Positions 1 to 7,742 of a DNA stretch of 64,000 nt are shown here, piece after piece. A program made the position numbers and the translations under genes. Numbering within the stretch: the stretch's first letter is position 1; each line of letters begins with the position of its first letter. The notes beneath the pieces are model-generated. The model was not told the origin of the DNA and made no database searches. It saw only the letters and a program-made list of their open reading frames with translations. This DNA is from MedAcidi-G1 sp000817085. Lineage in GTDB: Bacteria; Actinomycetota; Acidimicrobiia; Acidimicrobiales; MedAcidi-G1. The stretch covers positions 682,001-746,000 of the forward strand of contig JBJLAO010000003.1 in the NCBI GenBank assembly GCA_045568635.1, given 5' to 3'.

Positions 1-221
1 ATCAGCAGATCATCAGGCATCGAAACTATGTTAAAGATAGGTTCCCTCGTATCGGGATGAATACAACATGGACAGTTATCTCTTAACCAAATGAAGTGAA
101 ATTTACTTAGATGACCATCACTCCATTTAATTTCGACTTTTTTCCCATCGGTAGAAGAATCAATTATGTGATGTTCCACTGGATAGAAATCGAAATCCCC
201 TGTTTCAATCACTTCCTTCAT
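1..221 (-). CDS. gamma-butyrobetaine dioxygenase-like protein, N-terminal part (runs off the window)
   Basis: Reading the minus strand from an ATG at 221 gives 73 codons without a stop up to the window edge. The peptide contains WLRDNCPCCIHPDTREP, the Cys/His-rich motif of the GBBH-like N-terminal domain (DUF971) found in gamma-butyrobetaine 2-oxoglutarate dioxygenases. Family members hydroxylate gamma-butyrobetaine to L-carnitine; the Fe(II)/2-oxoglutarate catalytic domain would lie outside the window. The start overlaps the end of the L-carnitine dehydrogenase gene by 17 bp, so it is translationally linked to a carnitine-catabolic operon, which supports the call. A DUF971-only protein or another TauD-like dioxygenase cannot be excluded from the fragment. 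Confidence 0.75.
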   Translation of the reverse strand, partial: MKEVIETGDFDFYPVEHHIIDSSTDGKKVEIKWSDGHLSKFHFIWLRDNCPCCIHPDTREPIFNIVSMPDDLL

Positions 222-1173
222 TATTTGTATCTTTCTTTGAAGTTGCAATTTTAAAATCATTAAGAGTTTGAATGATGGCCACAAGTCCCTTGTCACGTTC
301 AACCACTAAGTCAGCTACAGATCTACCAGCAGCTTCTTCCAAGCAACCTTCTACAACAGCATTTTTGAGATATCCAGTTAATTCTGGAGCTTTTAATCTG
401 GTCCAAGGTGATTGAAGTGATGGTCCGAAGTGATCGAGCATATGGGCCATACCGCCCTCGCCTCCCGCTAGATGAAACGTAAGCATCGGACCCATTAGAG
501 CCCACCTCAGACCGGGTCCGGCAGTGATAGAAAGATCTAATTGTTTTACTGTTGCTTCTCCGTTAGCGACCATATGAAGGGCTTCACGCCACATAGCTTC
601 TTGAAGTCGATCTGCTATAAAACCGTCGACTTCTTTTTCAAGTCGTAATACTGTTTTCCCAGAATTTGAATAAATATTTTCAGCCCTATCCATCGACGCT
701 ACTGAAGTTTGAGGTCCTGACACTAGTTCTACGAGTGGCAGTAGATAAACAGGGTTGAATGGATGCCCAACCACAACACGGTCTGGTGCGACCTTACATA
801 GCGAAGCTAGGTCACTGACTAAATAACCTGAGGTCGATGATGCAATTACGCAATCCGCATCGCAAGTTTTATCTAAATCAGAAATAAGTTCTTGTTTCAA
901 TTTAAGACGTTCAGGAGAGCTTTCTTGAACTAGTGAACAGTTCTCAACAGCTTCTTCAATTCTTTTATGGAAAACCACAAGATCTGGAGACGCCCCACTT
1001 GCTAGACCTAGTTTTTCCATCGAAGGCCAAGCTTGTTCAATTGTCCTTTTAAAGAGATCTTCTGATTTTGGATCAGGATCCCAAGCATGAACCTCCATAC
1101 CTTGGCCAGAAAAATGTGAAGCCCAGCCGCAACCTATTACGCCCATGCCGATACAGGCAATTGATTTACTCAT
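205..1173 (-). CDS. lcdH: L-carnitine dehydrogenase (3-hydroxyacyl-CoA dehydrogenase family)
   Basis: 322 aa. An N-terminal Rossmann fold is visible as GMGVIGCGWASHF near residues 10-22, followed by ASSTSGY and GHPFNPVYLLPLVELV, and a C-terminal helical half with AGPGLRWALMGPMLTFHLAG, the pattern of L-carnitine dehydrogenases within the 3-hydroxyacyl-CoA dehydrogenase family. The expected reaction is NAD-dependent oxidation of L-carnitine to 3-dehydrocarnitine in the cytoplasm. Its ATG at 1173 overlaps the stop of the upstream BKACE gene (TGATG); a GTG at 1176 is an alternative. BKACE family enzymes cleave the dehydrocarnitine product, so the neighbours make a coherent two-step route. Substrate is inferred from motifs plus context; other 3-hydroxyacyl substrates remain possible. 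Confidence 0.88.
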   Translation of the reverse strand: MSKSIACIGMGVIGCGWASHFSGQGMEVHAWDPDPKSEDLFKRTIEQAWPSMEKLGLASGASPDLVVFHKRIEEAVENCSLVQESSPERLKLKQELISDLDKTCDADCVIASSTSGYLVSDLASLCKVAPDRVVVGHPFNPVYLLPLVELVSGPQTSVASMDRAENIYSNSGKTVLRLEKEVDGFIADRLQEAMWREALHMVANGEATVKQLDLSITAGPGLRWALMGPMLTFHLAGGEGGMAHMLDHFGPSLQSPWTRLKAPELTGYLKNAVVEGCLEEAAGRSVADLVVERDKGLVAIIQTLNDFKIATSKKDTNNEGSD

Positions 1174-2054
1174 CACTTTAGGTTTAGTGTTTTTCGAGCT
1201 TCGTTCGGAGATTGGACAGAAGCTCCCATCAGTTCGATTATATTTACAGCTTTCTTAACCAAGTCGGCGTTTGTAGCTAATACCCCTTTTTCGAGGTATA
1301 AATTATCTTCAAGTCCGACTCTGACGTGGCCTCCCAGCATTACCGATTGTGCAACCATCGGCATTTGCATAGCTCCTAAACCAAAAGAAGTAAATTCTGC
1401 GTCTTCAGGTAGTCGATTAACCATCGCATAAAGTATTCCAACATCCATAGGTGTTCCGTAAGGGATAGAGAGGCAAATCTGGATCCAAAAAGGAGGGTCA
1501 ATCAGACCTTCAGCAATCATTGTTTCAGCAAACCAAAGATTTCCAGTATCAAAAATTTCTAGTTCAGGTCGAACACCTAGACTCTTAACTTTTTGGGTCA
1601 TTTCTCTTAGCATTTCTGGAGTTGAGATGTAGACCTCATTAGTATCGCCAAAGTTCAGTGAACCGCAGTCCAGCGAGCAAATTTCAGGTCTTATTCTTTC
1701 TACGTGCTTTAGTCTCTCAAGTGCCCCAACAAGATCTGTTCCTTCTCCAAAATCCATTGGGTTGCTATCAGGGCCGATAACTAAATCTCCACCCATTCCA
1801 GCAGTTAAATTTATGATTACTTGACTGTCTTTTTCTCTTATTCTTTTAACTACTTCTTCGTAGTAATCCGGATTTCTTGAACCTTTTCCAGTTTCTGGAT
1901 CCCTGACATGGCAATGGACAATTGCGGCACCTGCTCTTGCAGCCTCGATTGCAGAATCTGCGATTTGTTCGGGAGTAACTGGTACATGCTCACTCTTGTC
2001 GGTTGTTGCGCCTGCACCAGTAATTGCGCATGTGATAATTACATTCCTATTCAT
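1173..2054 (-). CDS. BKACE (DUF849) beta-keto acid cleavage enzyme, probably for 3-dehydrocarnitine
   Basis: 293 aa, the usual BKACE length. Visible motifs are an N-terminal ITCAITGAGAT, the metal-binding HCHVRDP near residue 48, PELEIFDTGNLW, and GLEDNLYLEKGVLATNADLV near the C-terminus, all typical of DUF849/BKACE TIM barrels. Known members condense a beta-keto acid with acetyl-CoA and release an acetoacetyl-CoA product; with dehydrocarnitine the other product is glycine betaine. The gene is first in the minus-strand unit, with an AAGGGGG Shine-Dalgarno upstream of the ATG at 2054. Placement directly before L-carnitine dehydrogenase and a GBB dioxygenase-like gene makes dehydrocarnitine the best-supported substrate, by inference. 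Confidence 0.88.
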   Translation of the reverse strand: MNRNVIITCAITGAGATTDKSEHVPVTPEQIADSAIEAARAGAAIVHCHVRDPETGKGSRNPDYYEEVVKRIREKDSQVIINLTAGMGGDLVIGPDSNPMDFGEGTDLVGALERLKHVERIRPEICSLDCGSLNFGDTNEVYISTPEMLREMTQKVKSLGVRPELEIFDTGNLWFAETMIAEGLIDPPFWIQICLSIPYGTPMDVGILYAMVNRLPEDAEFTSFGLGAMQMPMVAQSVMLGGHVRVGLEDNLYLEKGVLATNADLVKKAVNIIELMGASVQSPNEARKTLNLK

Positions 2055-2183
2055 TTTCCCCCTTGCTTGAAGACTTTCAAGTTAAAAACTGAATACGATC
2101 AATTTGCTAGAGAATAGCTTTAAATCTAGTTTTTTTTGTTTATCAAAGAGATAAAAAAAGTAATTTTACGTGTGTTTTTAAAT

Positions 2184-2200
2184 AGTGTTTATTAAACACT
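2184..2200. promoter_or_regulatory. perfect inverted repeat, candidate operator between carnitine genes and fdhD
   Basis: AGTGTTTA-T-TAAACACT is a perfect 8-bp inverted repeat with a 1-bp centre in the divergent region between the BKACE gene and fdhD, ending 11 bp before the fdhD Shine-Dalgarno. This form is typical of dimeric repressor sites. Which of the two divergent units it controls, and by what regulator, cannot be read from the sequence. Confidence 0.45.
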
Positions 2201-2221
2201 GCTGTTTATTTGGAGGAAATC

Positions 2222-3007
2222 ATGACCGCTCGTGGCAGAACAGTCAAAGTTTTTACCGAAAAAATAGAATCTGGAGAAAGCCAGCGGGTTCCTGACGAAG
2301 TGATTGTTGAAGAGCCTATATCTATTCGACTTGATGGAGAACTTATAGGGACTACCATGCGTACTCCAGGAAATGATTTTGAACTTGCGGCTGGGTTTTG
2401 TCTTACCGAAGGACTGCTTAATAAAGCAAAGATTAAGTCAATTCGATATTGCGGTCAGTCAAGTGCATCAGAAGCAGAATTTAATGACGTGACAGTAGAT
2501 ACGGGTGGACTTGCTCCAAAACCAATTTCTAGACTCGGGCCTGCTTCTTCGTCGTGTGGAATTTGTGGAGTCGAGGCCATAGAAAATCTATTGAAGTTTT
2601 TGGAACCTTTGGAATCAGAAGCTTTTGAGGTGGATACTCTCACTTCTGTTGCTGACAACATCCAAAAAGAACAAGATCTTTTTGGAGTAACTGGCGCTGT
2701 TCATGCCGCCATGGCTTTTGATCGATCTGGTAGAAACATTGTTATCCGCGAAGATATAGGTCGGCATAATGCCGTTGACAAGATTGTAGGACACCTCTAT
2801 TTGAAGGATTCTCTACCGGCAAACGAGATGGGTCTTTGGGTGAGTGGCAGAGCATCTTTTGAGATGGTTCAAAAAGCTTGGGCTGCAGGTTTTGCTTCTT
2901 TGATTGCTGTAAGTGGACCCTCAGCACTTGCGGTAGACACTGCTAAAGCTGCTGGATTGCAACTAGGTGGTTTTGCTCGCGAGAACCGGATCAATCTCTA
3001 TTCTTAG
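2222..3007 (+). CDS. fdhD: formate dehydrogenase accessory sulfurtransferase FdhD
   Basis: 261 aa. The family's Cys-X2-Cys loop is seen as SSSCGICG with Cys112 and Cys115; other conserved stretches are FELAAGFCLTEG, EDIGRHNAVDKIVG and GRASFEMVQKAW. FdhD transfers sulfur to the molybdenum cofactor so that formate dehydrogenase becomes active. I chose the ATG at 2222 because GGAGG lies at 2212-2216, five bases upstream; a TTG at 2210 is in frame but lacks support. No formate dehydrogenase structural gene is in the window. The stop codon lies within the left arm of an 11-bp inverted repeat shared with the start of chdC. Confidence 0.95.
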   Translation: MTARGRTVKVFTEKIESGESQRVPDEVIVEEPISIRLDGELIGTTMRTPGNDFELAAGFCLTEGLLNKAKIKSIRYCGQSSASEAEFNDVTVDTGGLAPKPISRLGPASSSCGICGVEAIENLLKFLEPLESEAFEVDTLTSVADNIQKEQDLFGVTGAVHAAMAFDRSGRNIVIREDIGRHNAVDKIVGHLYLKDSLPANEMGLWVSGRASFEMVQKAWAAGFASLIAVSGPSALAVDTAKAAGLQLGGFARENRINLYS

Positions 3008-3043
3008 AGTTAGATACAGCTAGTTTACGTAGACTCTAAGAAT
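3000..3043. promoter_or_regulatory. 11-bp perfect inverted repeat and probable leaderless promoter of chdC
   Basis: The arms ATTCTTAGAGT (3000-3010) and ACTCTAAGAAT (3033-3043) are perfectly complementary and separated by 22 nt. The left arm contains the fdhD stop and the right arm the first bases of chdC. A TAGACT box at 3030-3035 sits six bases before the chdC ATG, fitting a leaderless promoter, so the right arm would cover the -10/start-point region and the left arm lies just upstream of the -35 region. In read-through RNA the repeat would instead form a hairpin hiding the chdC start codon. Confidence 0.5.
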
Positions 3044-3725
3044 GGATTTATCATTGAAACCATCAGAAGGACTGGGAGTTTTGCATCTTTTTTGCAAGTA
3101 TCAAAGTTCAGTAGATTCTGAAAAAGTTAAAAAAACGGTTTCTGAAAGTCTTGACAAGGGTATTCAGGTCGTTGTTGCAGTGATGTTAGGTCATAAAGCT
3201 GATCTGGCGTTAATGGTTTTAGGAGAGGACCTTTGGGATCTGCGCGATTTTCAAAGCTCAATAGATTCTGCTGGGCTAAAAGTCGTAGATAGCTATTTTT
3301 CATTAACAGAAATCTCTGAATATGCGGCAGGCGTTCCAGAAGAAATGAAGCAAGCCCGTCTTTATCCAGATCTTCCTCCTGAAAACAAAACATCGTGGTG
3401 TTTTTATCCGATGTCTAAACGTCGGGACCCCGAGGCTAATTGGTACACGCTTCCTTACGAACAACGCTTAGCTCAAATGCATGAACATGGACGTTCTGGA
3501 AGAAATTTTGCTGGCCGTGTTTTGCAGGTAGTTACAGGATCTACCGGTGTTGATGATTATGAGTGGGGTGTGACGTTATTTGCGGAAAATCCTGATGATC
3601 TCAAAGAAGTTGTCTACACCATGAGATTTGACGAAGCTTCCGCAATCTACGCTGATTTTGGTCCTTTTTATACAGGGATGATTTCTGATATAGATACCGC
3701 TTTGGTTCATTTGGCGAATGGATAA
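3042..3725 (+). CDS. chdC: coproheme decarboxylase ChdC (HemQ)
   Basis: 227 aa, chlorite dismutase superfamily. Recognisable stretches are CFYPMSKRRDP, NWYTLPYEQR and HEHGRSGR, then GVTLFAENPDDLKEVVYTM and YADFGPFYTG, the actinobacterial HemQ pattern. Tyr135 in NWYTL falls at the position of the family's catalytic tyrosine and His149 is the likely proximal haem ligand (inferred by position). The enzyme decarboxylates two propionates of coproheme to make haem b, the last step of the coproporphyrin-dependent pathway; hemE and a cgoX-like oxidase occur near 25-28 kb. There is no Shine-Dalgarno, and TAGACT lies six bases before the ATG. Confidence 0.93.
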   Translation: MDLSLKPSEGLGVLHLFCKYQSSVDSEKVKKTVSESLDKGIQVVVAVMLGHKADLALMVLGEDLWDLRDFQSSIDSAGLKVVDSYFSLTEISEYAAGVPEEMKQARLYPDLPPENKTSWCFYPMSKRRDPEANWYTLPYEQRLAQMHEHGRSGRNFAGRVLQVVTGSTGVDDYEWGVTLFAENPDDLKEVVYTMRFDEASAIYADFGPFYTGMISDIDTALVHLANG

Positions 3726-4086
3726 AGACTCTATTGTTGAATGCGATTTTGATGAAATAACATCAAACTCTGTATCAGTTGTAGCTTTAGTTTCTGATTT
3801 GATGGACCAGTCAAAATTACGTTTGGCGATGCCGAGTATTTGCTTTGTCAAGGAGGTCTCTGAGCTTATTGACCTAGATGTCGATCTTGTTGTAGTTGAT
3901 TTATCAAAAGCAGATGTTTTAAAAACTTTACCTGAAATCGATTCCAAAATTTTAGGCTTTGCATCTCATGTTGATAAAGAAATTATTGCTGTGGCTGAGC
4001 AAGCTGGTTGCGAAAGAGTACTACCAAGATCGAAGTTTTTTCGTGATTTCCAATCTCTTGTTAACGGCGTATTAAAACTCAACTAA
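3718..4086 (+). CDS. receiver-like (CheY-fold) hypothetical protein
   Basis: 122 aa, overlapping the end of chdC by 8 bp, so probably co-translated. The pattern of alternating hydrophobic strands, DLVVVDLSK near the middle, a following ILGFASHVDKE and a C-terminal AEQAGCERVLPRSKF resembles a response-regulator receiver domain: an Asp-containing strand, an alcohol-type strand and a terminal basic residue. There is no output domain and the N-terminal acidic pair is poor, so it may be a non-phosphorylated pseudo-receiver. I do not recognise a specific family. It precedes the ammonium transporter gene, whose upstream tandem repeat begins inside its last codons. Confidence 0.6.
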   Translation: MDKDSIVECDFDEITSNSVSVVALVSDLMDQSKLRLAMPSICFVKEVSELIDLDVDLVVVDLSKADVLKTLPEIDSKILGFASHVDKEIIAVAEQAGCERVLPRSKFFRDFQSLVNGVLKLN

Positions 4087-4105
4087 CAGCGTATTAAAAC
4101 ACGAT
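4062..4105. repeat. 22-bp tandem direct repeat upstream of amt
   Basis: Two copies of a 22-bp unit (4062-4083 and 4084-4105) share a core in which 15 of 16 bases match: AACGGCGTATTAAAAC and AACAGCGTATTAAAAC. The first copy covers the end of the receiver-like gene. Two sites exactly two helical turns apart before an ammonium transporter suggest cooperative binding by a nitrogen regulator; the 22-bp period equals that of known actinobacterial GlnR a/b sites but the half-site spacing differs. Confidence 0.45.
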
Positions 4106-4174
4106 TTTTTTGATTTGAGCTGAGAAGTTCGGAGTATTCTTTCTTCAACTTTGTTTGAAAAAGGAGGTCAGTAA

Positions 4175-5389
4175 ATGGATTCTGGAGATTACGCATGGAT
4201 GCTGGTATCAACCGCTTTAGTCGTTTTTATGATTCCTGGTTTAGCACTTTTTTATGGAGGTATGACAAGGAGTAAGAACGTTTTAAATATGTTCATGATG
4301 AACATGTACTGCGTTGGCATAGTTCCTATCGTCTGGGTGCTTCTTGGTTACTCAATAGGAAACAGTCCTGATGGAGACGGCTTCTTTGGTGGGGAATGGA
4401 TAGGGAATTTCGACTCCATAGGTTTAAAGGGTCTCAGTGGAGATTCAGAGAGTCTTATTTTTGTTGCTTTTCTAATGACGTTTGCAGCAATAACACCAGC
4501 TTTGATATCTGGAGCAGTCGCTGACCGTTTAAAATTTTCAGCTTGGGTAGTTTTTGTACCAATTTGGTTATTACTCGTTTATTGTCCCGCGACCTATTGG
4601 GTTTATAACGGTTGGCATGATGGAAATGGAGCACTTGATTTCGCGGGAGGTACAGCCATTCATTTGAATTCTGGAGTGGCAGCTCTGGCTTTTGTATTAG
4701 TTTTGGGAAAGAGAAGAGGTTGGCCTAAAGAAGCATCTCCACCACACAACATGCCAATGGTTCTAATAGGAACAGCGATTCTCTGGTTGGGGTGGTTCGG
4801 ATTCAACGCGGGTTCTGCAGGAGCCGCAAATGGTCAAGCTGTTCAAGCTCTTTTAAATACTTTCATTGCGGCATCATCTGGATTAATCGGTTGGCTTATA
4901 GTGGAAAAATTAAAAGGTGGTCACGCCACTTCTTTAGGTATGGCATCAGGGGTTGTTGCCGGGCTAGTAGCCATTACACCTGCTGCAGGATTCGTAGGTG
5001 GGTTAACGAGTGTGGTTTTTGGTCTTGTTGCAGGAGCAGTTTGTTATTTTGCTATCTCACTAAAAAACCGCTTTGGTTATGATGACAGTCTTGATGTAGT
5101 CGGAATACATGGTGTAGGAGGGTTAACGGGAGGAATACTACTTGGCCTTTTTGCTGATTCAAGTGCAGTCTCGGGAGGAGATTTTGATGATGGATTATTT
5201 TTCGGTGGAGGAGCGGAGCTACTCCTTGACCAGATAGTAGCGATGCTGTCAGTGGTTGGTTTATCTTTCATTGTTACTTTAGCGATAGTAAAAATCATTG
5301 ATGCCACAATTGGGCTTAGAGTTGAAAGTGAAATTGAGCAAATTGGTTTGGATCGAGCTTTACATGCAGAATCGGCTTATAACGATTAG
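4175..5389 (+). CDS. amt: ammonium transporter (Amt/MEP/Rh family)
   Basis: 404 aa with about eleven hydrophobic segments. Family hallmarks are FYGGMTRSKNVLNM near residue 26, GGTAIHLNSG and DVVGIHGVGGLTGG; the two histidines of the twin-His pore pair are both present (near residues 160 and 310). The protein conducts ammonium across the cytoplasmic membrane under nitrogen limitation. AAGGAGG is positioned well before the ATG at 4175. It is followed after 12 bp by glnD. In most actinobacteria a PII gene (glnK) sits between amt and glnD; it is missing here. The 22-bp tandem repeat upstream is a candidate regulatory site. Confidence 0.96.
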   Translation: MDSGDYAWMLVSTALVVFMIPGLALFYGGMTRSKNVLNMFMMNMYCVGIVPIVWVLLGYSIGNSPDGDGFFGGEWIGNFDSIGLKGLSGDSESLIFVAFLMTFAAITPALISGAVADRLKFSAWVVFVPIWLLLVYCPATYWVYNGWHDGNGALDFAGGTAIHLNSGVAALAFVLVLGKRRGWPKEASPPHNMPMVLIGTAILWLGWFGFNAGSAGAANGQAVQALLNTFIAASSGLIGWLIVEKLKGGHATSLGMASGVVAGLVAITPAAGFVGGLTSVVFGLVAGAVCYFAISLKNRFGYDDSLDVVGIHGVGGLTGGILLGLFADSSAVSGGDFDDGLFFGGGAELLLDQIVAMLSVVGLSFIVTLAIVKIIDATIGLRVESEIEQIGLDRALHAESAYND

Positions 5390-5401
5390 AACTTTCAATA
5401 A

Positions 5402-7699
5402 ATGAAAGGCCTCTTTATTGATGATCTGCTTTCGAAGAGTTCTACTACTGGCTCCATTTTTTGCGCAGATTTAACAAAACGAATAGATCAATTTATAGAA
5501 GAGATTTTTAAATCAGCGGGTTCTCCATCTGGGGTAGCTATCTGCGCTTTGGGAGGTTATGGAAGAAAAGAACTTTGCCCAGGTAGCGATATTGATGTCC
5601 TGCTGTTGCATGACTCATCAGTTGACGTTCTACCTATAGCCGAAAAAATTTGGTATCCATTGTGGGATTCTGGATTAAAATTAGGCCATCAAGTAGGCAC
5701 ACAAAAAGAGATCCTTCATCTTGCGGAATCAAATCTTGAAACGGCAACGAGTTTGCTATCTTCGCGAGCCATCGTTGGTGACAATGATGTTGTTGATTCA
5801 TTAGCCGAAAAAGCTAAGGATCAGTGGACAGAAAGATTCCAAAAATATTTGAAAGAGCTTGGATCGACAGTTGAAGATCGTTACAAGCAATATGGAGAAG
5901 TTGCTTTTCTTTTAGAGCCCGAATTGAAACAAGGTAGGGGAGGGCTGAGAGATGCTCACATCTTGCAGTGGATAGAGATTGCAGAACCAATTTTGATTAC
6001 TTCTGAATCAACAGTTCTGTTGGAAGCGGTAGAAACACTCTTATCCGTTCGTGTGGAATTACATAGATTGACTGGGAAACGATCAGATCGACTTTTATTA
6101 CAACTCCAAGATGAGGTAGCTGAACAACTTAAATATGAAAATGCTGATGAGTTAATGGGTGCGGTGGCAAATGCAGCGAAAGTAATTACATGGACAGGAG
6201 ACGGTGCCTCAAGACGCATTGAAAGAATTAGGCAGTCACGACCTGTAAGAAAGTCTCTAAGTAGGTTGCGTAATATAGAGATTGCTTCAGATCTTGATTT
6301 GGATAGAGGCCGCTTGGGGCTGACCCAAAAAGCTGATACAACAGATCCATTTTTGCCTTTACGAGCTGCTGTTGCTGCAACAAAATGTGATGCTTATTTG
6401 GAAAGAGCCTCTTTAGAGAAATTGTCGGAAAGTAAAACTGAAATGCCCAAGATTTGGCCTAAAGAGGCGCGTGGGTTATTTATTGAACTTTTAATGTCTG
6501 GTTCTGAAGCAGTTTCGATAATTGAAGATTTAGACCAATATGGATTATTTACACGCCTTATTCCAGAGTGGGAATCTTGCCGTTCAAAACCTCAGCGAAA
6601 TGCTTATCACATGTTTACAGTTGACAGGCATCTATTAGAAACAGTCTCGGTGGCAGCGAAGTTAACGGCATCTGTAACTCGACCTGATCTATTAGTTTTA
6701 GGCGCTTTGCTTCACGACATCGGTAAGGGTTACCCAGGTGATCACACGGAGCTGGGAATGGAGTTAGTGCGGAGTATCTCTGAAAGAATGGGTTATGAGA
6801 ATAATGATGTTGAATTATTGGTTGGAATGGTTGAACATCACCTTCTTTTGCCAGATGTAGCTACAAGACGGGATCTTGATGATGACGGCACAATTGAGTC
6901 CGTTGCAAATACCGTAAAAACTCTTTCTCTTCTTTCTCTTTTAGATGCACTTACAGAAGCTGATTCTATAGCAACGGGATCTTCCGCTTGGAGTGCTTGG
7001 AAAGCTGGACTTGTCAGAAAACTAGTAGTGCGTGTTCAGCACGTTCTGTCTGGTGGCAATATAGATGATGTTGTCGAAGCTGCTTTCCCCAGCCAAAAAC
7101 AACTTGACTTAATGCTTTCCGGAGAGGAAGTTTTCTCGGGGGATCAATTCGAATTAACTGTGATAACTAACGATAGGCCTGGCGTATTTTCAAAAATTTC
7201 GGGAGTTTTGGCACTTAACGGACACGATGTAATAGGTGCAGATGCATATTCAGAAGCTGGGAGAGCCCTATCTGTTTTCTCAGTAGCTGAAAAATCTTAT
7301 GAGCTTCCAAGATGGGAAAATATTTCGCAACAAGTACAACTTGCACTAGGTGGCCGACTGGCTTTAGCAGCTCGGATCGGTGAACGTTCGAGGATTTACA
7401 CTTCGGTTTCGACTACTGCAAAACCCTTTGAACCGAAAGTTGAAGTAGATAATTTTACGTCTGATTTTGCGACAGTTCTAGAGGTGAGTTGTCCTGATGG
7501 AGTTGGGGTTCTTTATCGTATTACACGGGCTTTCGCTGAGCTCGATTTAAACATAGTTAGAGCTCGAGTTCAGACTCTTGGTTCAGATGTTGTTGATGCA
7601 TTCTATGTACTTGATGTGAACGATAAAAAAATCGAAGATCCAGATCATCTTAATGAAATTGAATTAGCAGTTTTACGTTGGATAAAGACCGATTTATAA
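5402..7699 (+). CDS. glnD: PII uridylyl/adenylyltransferase GlnD
   Basis: 765 aa with the full domain order: nucleotidyltransferase (GGYGRKELCPGSDIDVLLL, residues about 50-70), linker domain, HD phosphohydrolase (LLHDIGKGYPGDHTELG, about residue 436) and two C-terminal ACT domains (NDRPGVFSKISG and CPDGVGVLYRITRAF). GlnD senses glutamine through the ACT domains and modifies or demodifies PII; in characterised actinobacteria the modification is adenylylation. It is 12 bp downstream of amt and almost certainly in the same operon. The PII target is not in the window. A slightly short family member with no missing motif. Confidence 0.95.
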   Translation: MKGLFIDDLLSKSSTTGSIFCADLTKRIDQFIEEIFKSAGSPSGVAICALGGYGRKELCPGSDIDVLLLHDSSVDVLPIAEKIWYPLWDSGLKLGHQVGTQKEILHLAESNLETATSLLSSRAIVGDNDVVDSLAEKAKDQWTERFQKYLKELGSTVEDRYKQYGEVAFLLEPELKQGRGGLRDAHILQWIEIAEPILITSESTVLLEAVETLLSVRVELHRLTGKRSDRLLLQLQDEVAEQLKYENADELMGAVANAAKVITWTGDGASRRIERIRQSRPVRKSLSRLRNIEIASDLDLDRGRLGLTQKADTTDPFLPLRAAVAATKCDAYLERASLEKLSESKTEMPKIWPKEARGLFIELLMSGSEAVSIIEDLDQYGLFTRLIPEWESCRSKPQRNAYHMFTVDRHLLETVSVAAKLTASVTRPDLLVLGALLHDIGKGYPGDHTELGMELVRSISERMGYENNDVELLVGMVEHHLLLPDVATRRDLDDDGTIESVANTVKTLSLLSLLDALTEADSIATGSSAWSAWKAGLVRKLVVRVQHVLSGGNIDDVVEAAFPSQKQLDLMLSGEEVFSGDQFELTVITNDRPGVFSKISGVLALNGHDVIGADAYSEAGRALSVFSVAEKSYELPRWENISQQVQLALGGRLALAARIGERSRIYTSVSTTAKPFEPKVEVDNFTSDFATVLEVSCPDGVGVLYRITRAFAELDLNIVRARVQTLGSDVVDAFYVLDVNDKKIEDPDHLNEIELAVLRWIKTDL

Positions 7700-7742
7700 A
7701 TTCTAATGTGACGAATCGTTCGTATTGCCCTACCTTGGTTGT

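Noticed and set aside
4062..4105. A canonical GlnR box before amt
   Set aside because: The period is 22 bp but the half-site spacing (13/9) does not match the known n6/n6 pattern, so I report only a tandem repeat.
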